Of a stretch of DNA of 64,000 nucleotides, positions 20,633 to 30,494 are shown in pieces. Both the position numbers and the translations under genes were made by a program. The stretch's first letter is position 1, and every line of letters begins with the position of its first letter. The DNA is from an uncultured beta proteobacterium (lineage in GTDB: Bacteria; Pseudomonadota; Gammaproteobacteria; Burkholderiales; Burkholderiaceae_C), in the NCBI GenBank assembly GCA_903909815.1, contig CAIVXG010000014.1:124001-188000 (forward strand). Direction: 5' to 3'. The notes beneath the pieces are model-generated. The model saw only the letters and a program-made list of their open reading frames with translations. It had not been told where the DNA came from and did no database searches.

Positions 20633-21988
20633 ATGATCGCCGACCTGACAAGCACCCGCGAACGCCTCCAACAGCGGCTCGGCAGCGCCACGCAGGAACT
20701 CGAAACCTGTGTCGCCATCGCACAGTCACCGGCCTGCGCGCACGCCTTCGTGCGCACCATGTTCGACTCGGCTCGCAGCACCGCCGCCAATGCGACGGCG
20801 CAACAACTGCCGCTGGCCGGACTGAGCGTGTCGGTCAAGGACCTGTTCGACGTCGCCGGACAAACCACGACCGCCGGCTCTGTGGTGCTGGCCGATGCGC
20901 CGCCCGCGGCCCGCGACAGCGTGGCCGTTGCGCGCCTGCGCGCGGCCGGCGCCAGCCTGCTGGGACGCACCCATATGGTCGAATTCGCCTTCTCCGGCAT
21001 CGGCACCAACCCGCACTGCGGCACGCCCGCAGCGTGGGATGGCCGCTACGACATGGGCGTGGGCACGCACGCGGCGCCCAGGATACCCGGCGGTTCCTCA
21101 TCCGGCGCGGCCGTGTCGGTGGCCACCGGGGCCGCCTTCATCGGTCTGGGCACGGACACCGGTGGCTCGATCCGCATTCCAGCCGCATTCAACGGCATCG
21201 TCGGTTTCAAAGGCACGGCACGGCTCGTACCGACCACAGGCGCTGTGCCACTGTCGGTCACGCTGGACACGGCCTGCGCCCTGACCCGAACGGTGCGCGA
21301 CGCGATGCTGGCGCACGAAATCCTGGCGGCGCGCCGGATTACTCGCAGCCCTGCGCCCTTGTCGAGTTACCGTTTTGCCGTACCCCAAACGACGATGTTG
21401 GATGGACTGGAGCCGGCCGTGGCGACCGCATTCGAGCGCACGCTGATGCTGCTGAGACAGGCAGGTGCCAAACTGGAGCCACTGCAGCTCAGCGCGCTGG
21501 GGGAACTAGGCGCGATGCAATCCAAGGGCAGCTTCTCTGCCATCGAAAGCTACGTCTGGCACCGCTCGTTGCTTGAGCGTCGCGCCGAGCGCTATGACCC
21601 CCGCGTGCGTGCGCGCATCGCGAACGCGGCAACCATGCTGGCTTGCGACTACCTCGAGCTGGTGCGCGCGCGCGCCGCGTGGATTTGCCGTGTGGAAACC
21701 GATCTTCAGGGGTTCGACGCCGTGCTCTCGCCGTGCGTGCCGATCGTGGCACCCTTGCTGGCCGAAGTCGCGCCCGGGCTGGAGCGCGATGCGGAATTCT
21801 TCCGGATCAATGGCTTGGTGCTGCGCAACACCAGTGTGGTTAACATGCTGGACGGTTGCGCCATCTCCATACCTTGTCACCAGCGCGGCGAATTGCCCGT
21901 CGGTTTGATGCTCTGGCACTGCGCGCTGCGGGATGACTCTGTGCTCAACAGCGCGCTGCGGGTCGAAGAATTGCTGTTAAATGTATAG
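20633..21988 (+). CDS. Amidase-signature family amidohydrolase
   Basis: 451 residues from the ATG at 20633, preceded by GAGAGAAA. The Ser-Ser-Lys triad of the amidase signature family is in place: Lys in SVSVKDLFDVAG, the glycine/serine-rich GGSSSGAA, and the nucleophile region TDTGGSIRIPAAFNG. The family hydrolyses amides and includes GatA, but the lack of gatB/gatC neighbours and the divergent C-terminus argue for a free-standing amidase of unknown substrate. It is the first of three plus-strand genes; the next is an amino-acid oxidising flavoprotein. Confidence 0.85.
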   Translation: MIADLTSTRERLQQRLGSATQELETCVAIAQSPACAHAFVRTMFDSARSTAANATAQQLPLAGLSVSVKDLFDVAGQTTTAGSVVLADAPPAARDSVAVARLRAAGASLLGRTHMVEFAFSGIGTNPHCGTPAAWDGRYDMGVGTHAAPRIPGGSSSGAAVSVATGAAFIGLGTDTGGSIRIPAAFNGIVGFKGTARLVPTTGAVPLSVTLDTACALTRTVRDAMLAHEILAARRITRSPAPLSSYRFAVPQTTMLDGLEPAVATAFERTLMLLRQAGAKLEPLQLSALGELGAMQSKGSFSAIESYVWHRSLLERRAERYDPRVRARIANAATMLACDYLELVRARAAWICRVETDLQGFDAVLSPCVPIVAPLLAEVAPGLERDAEFFRINGLVLRNTSVVNMLDGCAISIPCHQRGELPVGLMLWHCALRDDSVLNSALRVEELLLNV

Positions 21989-22083
21989 CAATTGCAGCGC
22001 TCGCATGGACGCGCATTGTTCAATTCACCTCTTTCAACATACCACAACCACATGACACTCGACCAAGAGCGCCTGCCAAAACC

Positions 22084-23334
22084 ATGAGAATTGCCGTGAT
22101 AGGTGCGGGCGTGATTGGCACAACCAGCGCTTACGAACTGGCCCGCGATGGTCATGAAGTCACCGTCTTCGAACGCCGCGGCGCCGCGGCCGAGGAGAGC
22201 AGCTTCGCCAATGCCGGCGTGCTGGCGCCCGGCTACGTGACACCCTGGGCCGCTCCGGGCATGCCCGGCAAGGTCGCACGCTACCTGTTCAGCCGTCATG
22301 CGCCGGTCAAGCTCTCGTTGCCACTCACGATGAGCGAAATCACCTGGATGTGGCGCTGGCTTCGATCCTGCAATCTGCAAAGCTACCAGGCCAACCGATT
22401 GCGCCTGCAGCGCCTGGCCTTCTACAGCCGCGAGCGACTGCATCAGATCAGCGCCGAGTTGCAATTGGAGTATGACCACAGCACCGGCTACATGGTTTTG
22501 TTGCGCTCGGAAAAGGACAGCCAGTTGGCGCAGCCGGGGCTGCAACTTCTGCGCGACGCCGGCGTGGCTTTCAGTGAACTGAGCGCGCAGGATGCGCGCA
22601 AGGTCGAGCCCGCGTTGAATCCTGAAACCGCCTTGTTCGGCGCCATCCACCTGGCGCAGGATGAGGTCGCCAACTGCCGCCAGTTCACTCTGCTGCTTAA
22701 GAACGAGGCATTGCGCCTGGGCGCTCAGTTCCAGTTCAATTCGGTGGTGCAATGCTTGAGTCTTGCGTCTCCCACCCATGTCCAGCTCGAGGGTGAAGCA
22801 ACAGCACGCAGCTTTGACGCGGTGGTGGTCTGTGCGGGCGTGGATTCTGCTAAGTTGCTGCGCAGCATCGGCTTGAATATCCCCATGGTCGCGGTCCACG
22901 GCTATTCTGTGAGTGCGCCGCTGCGCGAGTCCCTGAATGCACCGCGCAGCGCTGTCATGGACGAACGCTACAAGGTCGCGATTTCGCGCCTGGGCCAGCG
23001 CGTGCGGGTGGCTGGTAGTGCCGAACTGGGCGGATCCATGGAGCACAAGCGGGCCTCCTCCCTGCGCACACTGTACAAGGTGCTGCAGGATTGGTTCCCG
23101 GGGGCGGCGCAGTTCTCCAGCGGCGTGCAGGAATGGAAAGGCGCGCGCCCCATGTTGCCAGACGGACCACCGATTCTGGGCGCCAGCGGCGTCCCCGGAG
23201 TCTGGCTGAATCTGGGACATGGCTCCAGCGGCTGGGCGCTGAGTTGCGGCAGTGCCCGGGCTCTGGCCGATCTGGTGGCGCAACGAGCGCCTGGGCTGGA
23301 CCTGGAGGGCTTGGGCGTGGAACGCTTGGGCTGA
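22084..23334 (+). CDS. D-amino-acid dehydrogenase-like FAD oxidoreductase (DadA family)
   Basis: 416 residues. The Rossmann motif VIGAGVIGTTSAYELARDG and acidic end of strand 2 (VFERR) bind FAD; the DAO-family C-terminus has the expected GHGSSGWALSCGSA. DadA-type enzymes deaminate D-amino acids and pass electrons to the respiratory chain. The local blocks (AEESSFANAGVLAPGYVTPWAAPGMP) match DadA closely, but substrate cannot be settled. There is no alanine racemase beside it. It follows the amidase by 95 bp and precedes the NAD(P)HX repair gene by 26 bp. Confidence 0.8.
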   Translation: MRIAVIGAGVIGTTSAYELARDGHEVTVFERRGAAAEESSFANAGVLAPGYVTPWAAPGMPGKVARYLFSRHAPVKLSLPLTMSEITWMWRWLRSCNLQSYQANRLRLQRLAFYSRERLHQISAELQLEYDHSTGYMVLLRSEKDSQLAQPGLQLLRDAGVAFSELSAQDARKVEPALNPETALFGAIHLAQDEVANCRQFTLLLKNEALRLGAQFQFNSVVQCLSLASPTHVQLEGEATARSFDAVVVCAGVDSAKLLRSIGLNIPMVAVHGYSVSAPLRESLNAPRSAVMDERYKVAISRLGQRVRVAGSAELGGSMEHKRASSLRTLYKVLQDWFPGAAQFSSGVQEWKGARPMLPDGPPILGASGVPGVWLNLGHGSSGWALSCGSARALADLVAQRAPGLDLEGLGVERLG

Positions 23335-23360
23335 GGGCGCCTTCGCGCCACAATCGCGGT

Positions 23361-24839
23361 ATGCATCGCATCACCGGCCAACAACAACACCGCCTGTTCG
23401 ACACGGCCGCCACGCGCCAACTCGAGCAGAGCGCTGCAGCGCATCTGGCGCCCCATACACTGATGCAGCGCGCCGGTCTGACCGCGGCTCGGCTGGCGTT
23501 GGCACTGGCGCCGCATGCGCGCCGCGTATGGATCGCTTGCGGTCCGGGCAACAATGGCGGTGACGGCCTAGAAGCAGCCATGCACCTGCAGCACTGGGGC
23601 AAGGCGCCCTGGGTGACCTGGCTCGGAGACGAGGAGAACTCGCCCCCTGACGCATTGCTCTCGCTGGCCCGGGCCCGGAATGCGGGCGTTGAATTTTCCG
23701 CCCAGACACCGACCGATCTGGAGCAGCACGACCTTTGCATCGACGCCTTGCTGGGGATCGGCAGCACGCGCGCGCTGCAAGGGCGTTTGGCCGAACTCGC
23801 TCAGCAGTTGAACGCCAGCGCAGCACCGGTCCTGGCGCTGGACCTGCCTTCGGGATTGGATGGCGATACGGGCGCGTTTTGCGCAGCGCACGCAGCTGCG
23901 GCTGCGGCGCGCCCAATGACCACGGTTCAAGCGCGCTACACGCTGAGTTTGCTGACCCTGAAACCGGGCCTGTTCACCGCCCAAGGACGCGACACAGCCG
24001 GCGAGGTCTGGTTCGATGACCTAGGGGTAGATGCTGCAGACCTGGCCTGCAGCGCGACCTTGGCGGGTCTGCCACATGTGCGAACACGGCCTCATGCCAG
24101 TCATAAAGGCAGTTTCGGTGACGTCGCCATCATCGGCGGCGCCAAGGGCATGAGCGGGGCGGCGCTACTGGCCGCAAGCGCTGCCTTGCACGCTGGCGCG
24201 GGCCGCGTCTATGTGTCACTACTGGATGCGCAGGGCATCAGCGTGAATGCAACGCTGCCGGAGTTGATGTTCCGCGACTTTGACCGCCTTGACGTCAAGG
24301 GCATGACCGTCGTGTGTGGCTGTGGCGGCGGTGCTGAGGTTGGCTCCGTCCTGCCAAGCGTGCTGGCCCAAGCGCCGGCTCTGGTGCTGGACGCGGACGC
24401 GCTCAATGCCATCGCCGGCGACACCCAGCTGCAAAGCCTGCTGCGTGCGCGCGGCCAACGCCGCAGAGTCACGGCGTTGACGCCGCACCCGCTGGAAGCT
24501 GCACGCCTGCTGGCTTGCAGCGCGGCGCAGGTGCAAGAGCATCGGTTGCACGCGGCCCAGCGCTTGGCCGACCAGTTTCGTTGCATCGTGGTGCTCAAGG
24601 GCTCGGGAACAGTGATCGCGGCACCGGGGCAAATCCCGGCCATCAACCCCACGGGCAACGCGCGCCTGGCCACCGCCGGCACCGGAGATGTCCTGGCAGG
24701 AATGCTGGGGGCCGCGCTGGCCGCGGGCTTGCCTGCGTTTGGCGCAGCCTGCGAAGCCGTGTACCGGCATGGTGCGCTTGCAGACCGCTGGCCCGCTGGC
24801 ATGCCCCTGAGCGCGGGCCAGTTGGCGGCAAACTGCTGA
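23361..24839 (+). CDS. nnr: Bifunctional NAD(P)HX epimerase / ADP-dependent NAD(P)HX dehydratase
   Basis: 492 residues from the ATG at 23361. It repairs hydrated, damaged NADH and NADPH. The N-terminal YjeF epimerase domain (residues 1-215) has GPGNNGGDG and ALDLPSGLDGDTG; the C-terminal ribokinase-like dehydratase domain (about 235-490) has GSFGDVAIIGGAKGMSGAA, LTPHPLEAARLL and the catalytic NARLATAGTGDVLAGMLG. The frame is open 270 bp upstream inside the dadA-like gene, but conserved sequence starts here. It converges with rnr. Confidence 0.93.
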   Translation: MHRITGQQQHRLFDTAATRQLEQSAAAHLAPHTLMQRAGLTAARLALALAPHARRVWIACGPGNNGGDGLEAAMHLQHWGKAPWVTWLGDEENSPPDALLSLARARNAGVEFSAQTPTDLEQHDLCIDALLGIGSTRALQGRLAELAQQLNASAAPVLALDLPSGLDGDTGAFCAAHAAAAAARPMTTVQARYTLSLLTLKPGLFTAQGRDTAGEVWFDDLGVDAADLACSATLAGLPHVRTRPHASHKGSFGDVAIIGGAKGMSGAALLAASAALHAGAGRVYVSLLDAQGISVNATLPELMFRDFDRLDVKGMTVVCGCGGGAEVGSVLPSVLAQAPALVLDADALNAIAGDTQLQSLLRARGQRRRVTALTPHPLEAARLLACSAAQVQEHRLHAAQRLADQFRCIVVLKGSGTVIAAPGQIPAINPTGNARLATAGTGDVLAGMLGAALAAGLPAFGAACEAVYRHGALADRWPAGMPLSAGQLAANC

Positions 24840-24846
24840 GCTTCAC

Positions 24847-24869
24847 GCTTGGTGCGCGCCGCACCAAGC
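24847..24869. terminator. Hairpin between converging nnr and rnr
   Basis: GCTTGGTGC and GCACCAAGC form a perfect 9-bp stem with a 5-nt loop. There is no T-run on either side, so it is at best a partial terminator or an RNA-end stabiliser for both genes. Confidence 0.4.
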
Positions 24870-24891
24870 CATGAAAGTTCAAGCGCTTACG

Positions 24892-27165
24892 CTACCGCCT
24901 TGGCTTGCGCGCGGCCTTGCCGCCGGAGTCCTTTTTGGCAGTCGCCTTGCGCCCTTCTGCCGCGCCCTTGACCGTGCGTGCGCCTGAACCTTTGGCGAGC
25001 TTCTGCGCGCGCTTTGCGGCAAATTTTCCTGGTGGCTGCTCCTTGTCGCTGCGCGCAATGGACGCCACGCCGCGGTCTTTAACCGAACGCGCCGGCAGAT
25101 CTTCAACTTCATTGATCAGGCGAAAATCGATCCTTCGTCCGTCCAGATCCACCCGGCTCACCTGCACCCGCACCCGTGATCCGATGGCATAGCGCATACC
25201 GGTGCGCTCGCCGCGCAGTTCCTGGCGCGCCTCGTCAAAGCGGAAGTACTCGCCGCCGAGCTCGGTGATGTGCACCAGGCCTTCGACGTACATCTCGTCC
25301 AGCGTGACAAAGATGCCAAAGCTCGTGGCCGAGCTCACGACACCGGAGAATTCCTCGCCCAGATGGTCGCGCATGTACTTGCACTTGAGCCAGGCTTCCA
25401 CGTCGCGACTGGCCTCGTCCGCACGGCGCTCATTGGCGCTGCAATGCAGACCCGCGGCGGCCCAGGCCAGGTTCTCGGCACTGGCCTTGACCGGCACTTC
25501 GTCCGAATCCTTGCGCTTGGCGGCCTGGCCCTTGAGCAGTCGCTTGGCAAGCTTGGCATGGGCCTCGCCGGGTGTGGGCAGAACCGGCAGGTGATAGCGC
25601 TTCTTTTCCAGAATCGCCTTGATCACGCGATGCACCAGCAGGTCCGGATAGCGCCGGATCGGGCTCGTGAAATGCGTGTAGGCCTCATACGCCAGACCGA
25701 AGTGTCCGGCGTTGGTCGGGGTGTAGATCGCCTGTTGCATGGAGCGCAGCAGCATCGAATGGATCTGCTGCGCGTCGGGACGCTCCTTGGTCGCTTGTGC
25801 GATGGCCTGAAACTGTGCTGGCGTGGGCTCATCACTCACGTTCATGGCAACACCGATGGCCTTGAGGTAGTTGCGAAGCAACTCGACTTTCTCCGGCGTC
25901 GGGCCTTCGTGCACGCGAAACAGTCCGGCGTGCTTGCTGGAGTGAATGAAGTCCGCGCTGCACACGTTGGCGGCGAGCATCGCCTCTTCGATCAAGCGAT
26001 GCGCCTCGTTGCGGGTACGTGGAACGATCTTTTCGATGCGCCCCACTTCGTCGCAGATGATCTGGGTCTCCGTGGTCTCAAAGTCCACCGCACCGCGCAC
26101 GCTGCGCGACGCCAGCAGGGCGCGATAGACATCGTGCAAGTTGAGCAAGTCGTTGATGCGTTCCTTGCGCTTGGCCGCTTCGGGTCCACGCGTGTTGCTC
26201 AAGATCGCGGCAACTTCGGTGTAGGTGAAACGCGCATGGCTGAACATCACCGCCGGATAAAACTGGTAGGCGTGGACCTCGCCCGCGGCCGTGACCAACA
26301 TGTCACAGACCATGCACAGGCGCTGCACCTCGGGGTTGAGCGAACACAGACCGTTGGAGAGCTTCTCCGGCAGCATCGGGATCACGCGGCGCGGGAAATA
26401 AACGCTGGTGGCGCGCTCATAGGCGTCAATGTCGATCGCGCTGCCGGTTTCCACATAGTGGCTCACATCGGCGATTGCGACCAGCAAACGCCACCCTTTG
26501 CCGCGCCCCACCTTGGCGGGTTCGCAGTAGACGGCGTCGTCAAAATCGCGCGCGTCTTCGCCATCGATTGTGACCAGAGGCACGTCGGTCAGATCGACGC
26601 GATTCTTTCGATCCTGTGGCAGCACTTTGTCGGGAAGCGTGCGCGCCAAAGCGATGCAGGCCTCTGAAAACTCATGCGGAACGCTGTATTTGCGAACCGC
26701 AATTTCAATTTCCATGCCTGGATCATCGACTTCACCGAGCACCTCCTTCACGCGCCCGACCGGCTGCCCAAACAGCGCCGCAGGCTCGGTCAGCTCGACC
26801 ACAACCACCTGGCCCGCTTTGGCCACGCCGACTGCGCTCTTAGGTATCAGCACATCCTGGCCGTAGCGCTTGTCTTCAGGCGCCACGATCCAGATGCCGC
26901 TCTCGTGCAGCAAACGACCAATGATGGGCTGCTCGGGGCGCTCCACAATCTCGAGCACACGCCCTTCGGGTCGGCCCTTGCGATCCTGGCGCACGATGCG
27001 CACCTTGACCCGGTCCTTGTGCAGCACAGCGCGCATCTCGTTGGGCGCCAGATAGATGTCCGATTCCCCGTCGTCGCGCTGGACAAATCCGTGGCCATCG
27101 CGATGGCCCAGAACTATTCCTTCAATTTCATCCAGCGCTGCGCTGGTTGTTCCAATATTTTTGAT
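24892..27165 (-). CDS. rnr: Ribonuclease R (3'-5' exoribonuclease), start codon unresolved
   Basis: About 757 residues. RNase R degrades structured RNA from the 3' end. Cold-shock domains (from EIEGIVLGHRDGHGFVQRD), the RNB catalytic core with DGEDARDFDDAVYC and TSPIRRYPDL, an S1 domain (EFSGVVSSATSFGIFV) and a Lys-rich tail are present. The N-terminal winged-helix domain of the E. coli protein is absent. No ATG, GTG or TTG lies in frame between the conserved region and the divergent tRNA-Leu gene. My best guess is an ATC at 27165 (then KNIGTTSAALDEIEG), because AGGAAAGAGAG precedes it. The only canonical starts are inside the reverse complement of the tRNA. Function is sure; the start is not. 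Confidence 0.85.
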   Translation of the reverse strand: MKNIGTTSAALDEIEGIVLGHRDGHGFVQRDDGESDIYLAPNEMRAVLHKDRVKVRIVRQDRKGRPEGRVLEIVERPEQPIIGRLLHESGIWIVAPEDKRYGQDVLIPKSAVGVAKAGQVVVVELTEPAALFGQPVGRVKEVLGEVDDPGMEIEIAVRKYSVPHEFSEACIALARTLPDKVLPQDRKNRVDLTDVPLVTIDGEDARDFDDAVYCEPAKVGRGKGWRLLVAIADVSHYVETGSAIDIDAYERATSVYFPRRVIPMLPEKLSNGLCSLNPEVQRLCMVCDMLVTAAGEVHAYQFYPAVMFSHARFTYTEVAAILSNTRGPEAAKRKERINDLLNLHDVYRALLASRSVRGAVDFETTETQIICDEVGRIEKIVPRTRNEAHRLIEEAMLAANVCSADFIHSSKHAGLFRVHEGPTPEKVELLRNYLKAIGVAMNVSDEPTPAQFQAIAQATKERPDAQQIHSMLLRSMQQAIYTPTNAGHFGLAYEAYTHFTSPIRRYPDLLVHRVIKAILEKKRYHLPVLPTPGEAHAKLAKRLLKGQAAKRKDSDEVPVKASAENLAWAAAGLHCSANERRADEASRDVEAWLKCKYMRDHLGEEFSGVVSSATSFGIFVTLDEMYVEGLVHITELGGEYFRFDEARQELRGERTGMRYAIGSRVRVQVSRVDLDGRRIDFRLINEVEDLPARSVKDRGVASIARSDKEQPPGKFAAKRAQKLAKGSGARTVKGAAEGRKATAKKDSGGKAARKPRR

Positions 27166-27170
27166 ACAAT
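27162..27170 (+). promoter_or_regulatory. Extended -10 promoter element of tRNA-Leu
   Basis: TGATACAAT fits the extended -10 pattern TGnTATAAT with one mismatch and ends 17 bp before the tRNA. The -35 region is weak, as is common with extended -10 promoters. It overlaps the likely start of rnr on the other strand. Confidence 0.55.
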
Positions 27171-27187
27171 TCTCTCTTTCCTGAAAT

Positions 27188-27272
<85 letters not shown>

Positions 27273-27308
27273 ATGTAGACTATAAATCCTAGCGATTTGT
27301 AACAGATC

Positions 27309-27335
27309 AGCCGCTTCATTTGAAGCGGCTTTTTT
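27309..27335 (+). terminator. Rho-independent terminator after tRNA-Leu
   Basis: AGCCGCTTCA and TGAAGCGGCT make a 10-bp stem followed by six T residues on the plus strand. It also lies 4 bp past the end of the converging rimO gene, but no T-run serves that direction. Confidence 0.85.
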
Positions 27336-27339
27336 GTTT

Positions 27340-28734
27340 TCAAATCGGCAGGCCCACCAGGTCGTGCCCTTGTGTTCCCACAATGCGCGCCTTGGTAAAT
27401 TCCCCCGCTTTCAGCGTCTTGCTGACCTTCTGTGGCGGCAACAACCTCACGCTGCCGTCAATCTCGGGCGCGTCCGCGTAACTGCGGCCCACGCCTCCCT
27501 TTTTTCCCATGCCTGGTGCGGAGTCAACCAACACCTGCATCGTGGCGCCCACGCGTTGGCGCAGCTTGGCCGCAGAGACCTCCTCGGCCACCGCCATGAA
27601 ACGCGATCGTCTTTCTTCACGCAACTCCAGGGGCAACATGCCGGGAATCTCGTTGGCTGCAGCACCCTGCACAGGGCTGTAGGCGAAACATCCAGCACGA
27701 TCAATCTGCGCTTCCCGCATAAAGTCCAGCAGATGCGTAAATTCCTCTTCCGTCTCACCCGGAAAGCCCGCGATGAAGGTGCTTCGTACCACGATCTGCG
27801 GACAGATCTCACGCCAGCGCAGTATCCGCTCCAGATTACGCTCGCCGCTGGCCGGGCGCTTCATGCGCTTGAGCACGTCCGGGTGGCTGTGCTGCAGCGG
27901 CACGTCCAGATACGGCAGGATCAATCCCGTCGCCATCAATGGCACGACCTCGTCCACGCTCGGATAAGGATAAACGTAATGCAACCGCACCCAGGCACCG
28001 TACTCCTTGGCCATCTCGCCGAGTTGCTGCACCAGTTCCAGCATGCGCGTCTTCACCGGCTTGCCGTTCCAAAAGCCAGTGCGGTACTTCAAATCGACAC
28101 CGTAGGCCGAGGTGTCCTGGCTGATCACCAGCAGTTCCTTGACGCCGCCGGCAAACAGCGCCTGCGCCTCCATCAGCACGTCGCCTATCGGGCGCGACAC
28201 CAGGTCGCCACGCATCGAGGGGATGATGCAGAAGGTGCAGCGGTGGTTGCAGCCCTCGCTGATCTTGAGGTAGGCGTAATGGCGCGGCGTGAGTTTGATG
28301 CCGGCCACACCAAAGGCATTCGGCACCAGGTCCAAAAAGGGGTCGTGCGGTTTGGGCAAATGCTCGTGTACCGCGTCCATCACTTCCTGGGTCGCGTGCG
28401 GACCGGTCACGGCCAGCACGCTGGGGTGCATCTGGCGCACCAGATTGGCACTGCCGTCGCTGCCGGCTTTCGCGCCCAGGCAACCGGTGACGATGACCTT
28501 ACCGTTTTCCGCAAGTGCCTCGCCGATGGTGTCCAGACTTTCGCGGACCGCGTCATCGATGAACCCACAGGTGTTGACGATCACCAGGTCGGCACCGGCG
28601 AAGGTCTTGGAGGTTTGATAGCCCTCGGCGCTCAGGCGCGTGAGAATCAACTCGGAGTCGGTAAGCGCCTTCGGGCAGCCCAGGCTGACAAATCCAATGT
28701 GGGGTATTTTTGCGGGAGAAATAGCTTCGTTCAT
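27340..28734 (-). CDS. rimO: Ribosomal protein S12 methylthiotransferase RimO
   Basis: 464 residues. This radical-SAM enzyme adds a methylthio group to an Asp of ribosomal protein S12. The N-terminal UPF0004 domain has its three cysteines ([26 protein letters not shown]), the radical SAM core has CNHRCTFC, and the C-terminal TRAM domain runs from GATMQVLVD to the end. The TIM-barrel block [10 protein letters not shown] is the RimO form rather than MiaB. Confidence 0.95.
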   Translation of the reverse strand: MNEAISPAKIPHIGFVSLGCPKALTDSELILTRLSAEGYQTSKTFAGADLVIVNTCGFIDDAVRESLDTIGEALAENGKVIVTGCLGAKAGSDGSANLVRQMHPSVLAVTGPHATQEVMDAVHEHLPKPHDPFLDLVPNAFGVAGIKLTPRHYAYLKISEGCNHRCTFCIIPSMRGDLVSRPIGDVLMEAQALFAGGVKELLVISQDTSAYGVDLKYRTGFWNGKPVKTRMLELVQQLGEMAKEYGAWVRLHYVYPYPSVDEVVPLMATGLILPYLDVPLQHSHPDVLKRMKRPASGERNLERILRWREICPQIVVRSTFIAGFPGETEEEFTHLLDFMREAQIDRAGCFAYSPVQGAAANEIPGMLPLELREERRSRFMAVAEEVSAAKLRQRVGATMQVLVDSAPGMGKKGGVGRSYADAPEIDGSVRLLPPQKVSKTLKAGEFTKARIVGTQGHDLVGLPI

Positions 28735-28762
28735 CCCTGCATTGTCCCAGTTATCGCGAGCA

Positions 28763-29296
28763 TTACGGCTTTAATCCGAATGCCCCCAGGATTTGTTCTG
28801 TCTGCTTTTGCATCTGGTCTTGCATCTTGAGAAATGCTTTTCGGGAATTCTCTGCATAGCCGCCCACCATGTTCTGCATCAAGGGCGATTGCAGGTTGGT
28901 GAACGGCGCCCACATCTCGGGCGAATGACCCTTGGCCTGTTCCGTCAACTTATTCTGTATGTCCATCATCGACTGCACGTTCTCTTCCAGACACGAACCC
29001 ATAAATCCCTGCATCGCGTGACCGTAAAAACGAATGATGTTGGCCAGTGCCGCCTCGGTGAATATCGGCTTTCCGCCCGCCTCCTCCTCCAGAATGATCT
29101 GCAGCAGAATGGCACGAGTCAGGTCCTCGTTGGTCTTGGCGTCGCGCACCACAAACGATTCACCCGCCATCACCAGACGCTTCACATCGGCCAAGGTGAT
29201 GTAACTGGAGGAACTCGTGTCGTAGAGGCGCCGATTGGGGTACTTTTTGACGACACGTTGCGCCGACTTGGCGCCGTCTGACTTGGTGGTAGGCAC
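28763..29296 (-). CDS. phaR: Polyhydroxyalkanoate synthesis regulator PhaR
   Basis: About 177 residues from a GTG at 29296, chosen because GAAGGA lies upstream; an ATG at 29326 adds ten residues but has no binding site. PhaR is a DNA-binding repressor that senses PHA granules and controls phasin genes. The N-terminal PHB/PHA accumulation domain ([23 protein letters not shown] cut here for length; residues about 15-80) and the DUF1640-like helical C-terminus ([11 protein letters not shown]) are clear. No phaC, phaA or phaB gene is in the window. Confidence 0.9.
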   Translation of the reverse strand: MPTTKSDGAKSAQRVVKKYPNRRLYDTSSSSYITLADVKRLVMAGESFVVRDAKTNEDLTRAILLQIILEEEAGGKPIFTEAALANIIRFYGHAMQGFMGSCLEENVQSMMDIQNKLTEQAKGHSPEMWAPFTNLQSPLMQNMVGGYAENSRKAFLKMQDQMQKQTEQILGAFGLKP

Positions 29297-29476
29297 TGCA
29301 ATGATTCCTTCAAAGCTGACTTTCATGCAATGAGCGGCACGCGCACTGGGTCATCAAAGTCGGTCATTCACGTTAATCGCCAACGCAAACGGTTGCGTCG
29401 CTGCCAATTCTAGAAATAAGCTGGCGATGAGGCCCCAAGGATTACCCTGAGGAGTTGCAGTGACGGTTGGAAAAAT

Positions 29477-29553
29477 TGGTAGGCGCGATTGGACTCGAAC
29501 CAACGACCCCCACCATGTCAAGGTGGTGCTCTAACCAGCTGAGCTACGCGCCT
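29477..29553 (-). tRNA. tRNA-Val (anticodon GAC)
   Basis: 77 nt with encoded CCA. Acceptor AGGCGCG/CGCGCCT, D-arm TAGCTCAGCTGGTTAGAGC, anticodon arm CACCT-TGACATG-GGTGG region giving GAC, and T-arm GTTGG-TTCGAGT-CCAAT. A T-rich stretch follows the CCA. Its -10 box overlaps the lgt stop codon. Confidence 0.97.
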
Positions 29554-29575
29554 GAAAGTCTGTTCGACAAGGCGA

Positions 29576-29581
29576 ATTATA
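29576..29581 (-). promoter_or_regulatory. -10 box of tRNA-Val, overlapping the lgt stop
   Basis: A perfect TATAAT on the minus strand, 23 bp before the tRNA. The TAA stop codon of lgt is contained in it, so the end of lgt and the tRNA promoter share bases. Confidence 0.6.
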
Positions 29582-30392
29582 GCAGTGAATTCGGCCTCCT
29601 CTGGGCGAACAGCCACAAGATTGCACCGACAACCACCATCGGCAGACACAGCCACTGGCCCATGCTCAGTCCCAACGACAACAACCCCAAAAAGTCGTCG
29701 GGCTCACGAAAAAATTCTGCAAAAAACCGCAGGCATCCATAGCCCATCAGGAAGGCTGCGGCCACCTGGCCCTGTCTGCGCTGCTTGCGGGCGTAGAGCC
29801 ACAGCACGACAAACAACACGACGCCTTCGAGCAAGAAGTTGTAGATTTGCGAGGGGTGGCGTGGCGCATTGCCGGCCCCGCGAAACACCATGGCCCAGGC
29901 CAGATCGGGAGAAGCGATCCGACCCCACAACTCTCCGTTGATGAAGTTTCCAATCCGCCCCATGGCCAAGCCCGTGGGAACGCAGGGAACGACAAAATCG
30001 GCGACCTGGAGCCAGGGCTTCTGGCGCGACCTCGCGAACCAGAATGAAGCCACTGCGACGCCCAGCATGCCACCGTGAAAACTCATGCCGCCCTGCCACA
30101 CCGCGAATACTTCCAGCGGATGCGCCAAGTAATAGCCCGGCTTGTAGAACAGGCAATAGCCCAGGCGCCCTCCGATGACCACGCCCATGACGCCCAGGAA
30201 CAGGATGTCCTCCACGTCCCTTCGGCTCCAGGCTCCGACACCGGTCACCGAGGCAAAGGGTGGATGCTGCAGACGGCGCAGCCCCAAAAACATGAAGAAG
30301 CCAAAGGCCGCCAGATAGGTCAGTCCGTACCAGTGCACGGCCAGTGGTCCGATCTGCAGCGCGACGGGATTGATGAGTGGTTGGATAAGCAT
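29577..30392 (-). CDS. lgt: Prolipoprotein diacylglyceryl transferase
   Basis: 271 residues from the ATG at 30392. This inner-membrane enzyme attaches diacylglycerol from phosphatidylglycerol to the lipobox cysteine of prolipoproteins. About seven membrane helices are visible. The H-box region MSFHGGMLG and the Lgt signature [14 protein letters not shown] are intact, along with [14 protein letters not shown] longer in-frame N-terminus of 26 residues is hydrophilic and unlike the family. Confidence 0.95.
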   Translation of the reverse strand: MLIQPLINPVALQIGPLAVHWYGLTYLAAFGFFMFLGLRRLQHPPFASVTGVGAWSRRDVEDILFLGVMGVVIGGRLGYCLFYKPGYYLAHPLEVFAVWQGGMSFHGGMLGVAVASFWFARSRQKPWLQVADFVVPCVPTGLAMGRIGNFINGELWGRIASPDLAWAMVFRGAGNAPRHPSQIYNFLLEGVVLFVVLWLYARKQRRQGQVAAAFLMGYGCLRFFAEFFREPDDFLGLLSLGLSMGQWLCLPMVVVGAILWLFAQRRPNSLL

Positions 30393-30494
30393 GAAGCGAT
30401 TGTGCCGCAGCCACACAAAGGCACTGCCGCTCGAATTACACTTGAGGCCAGTGAAATCCCAGTGTGTCACACCCAGACTTTAGAAAGCAAGATC

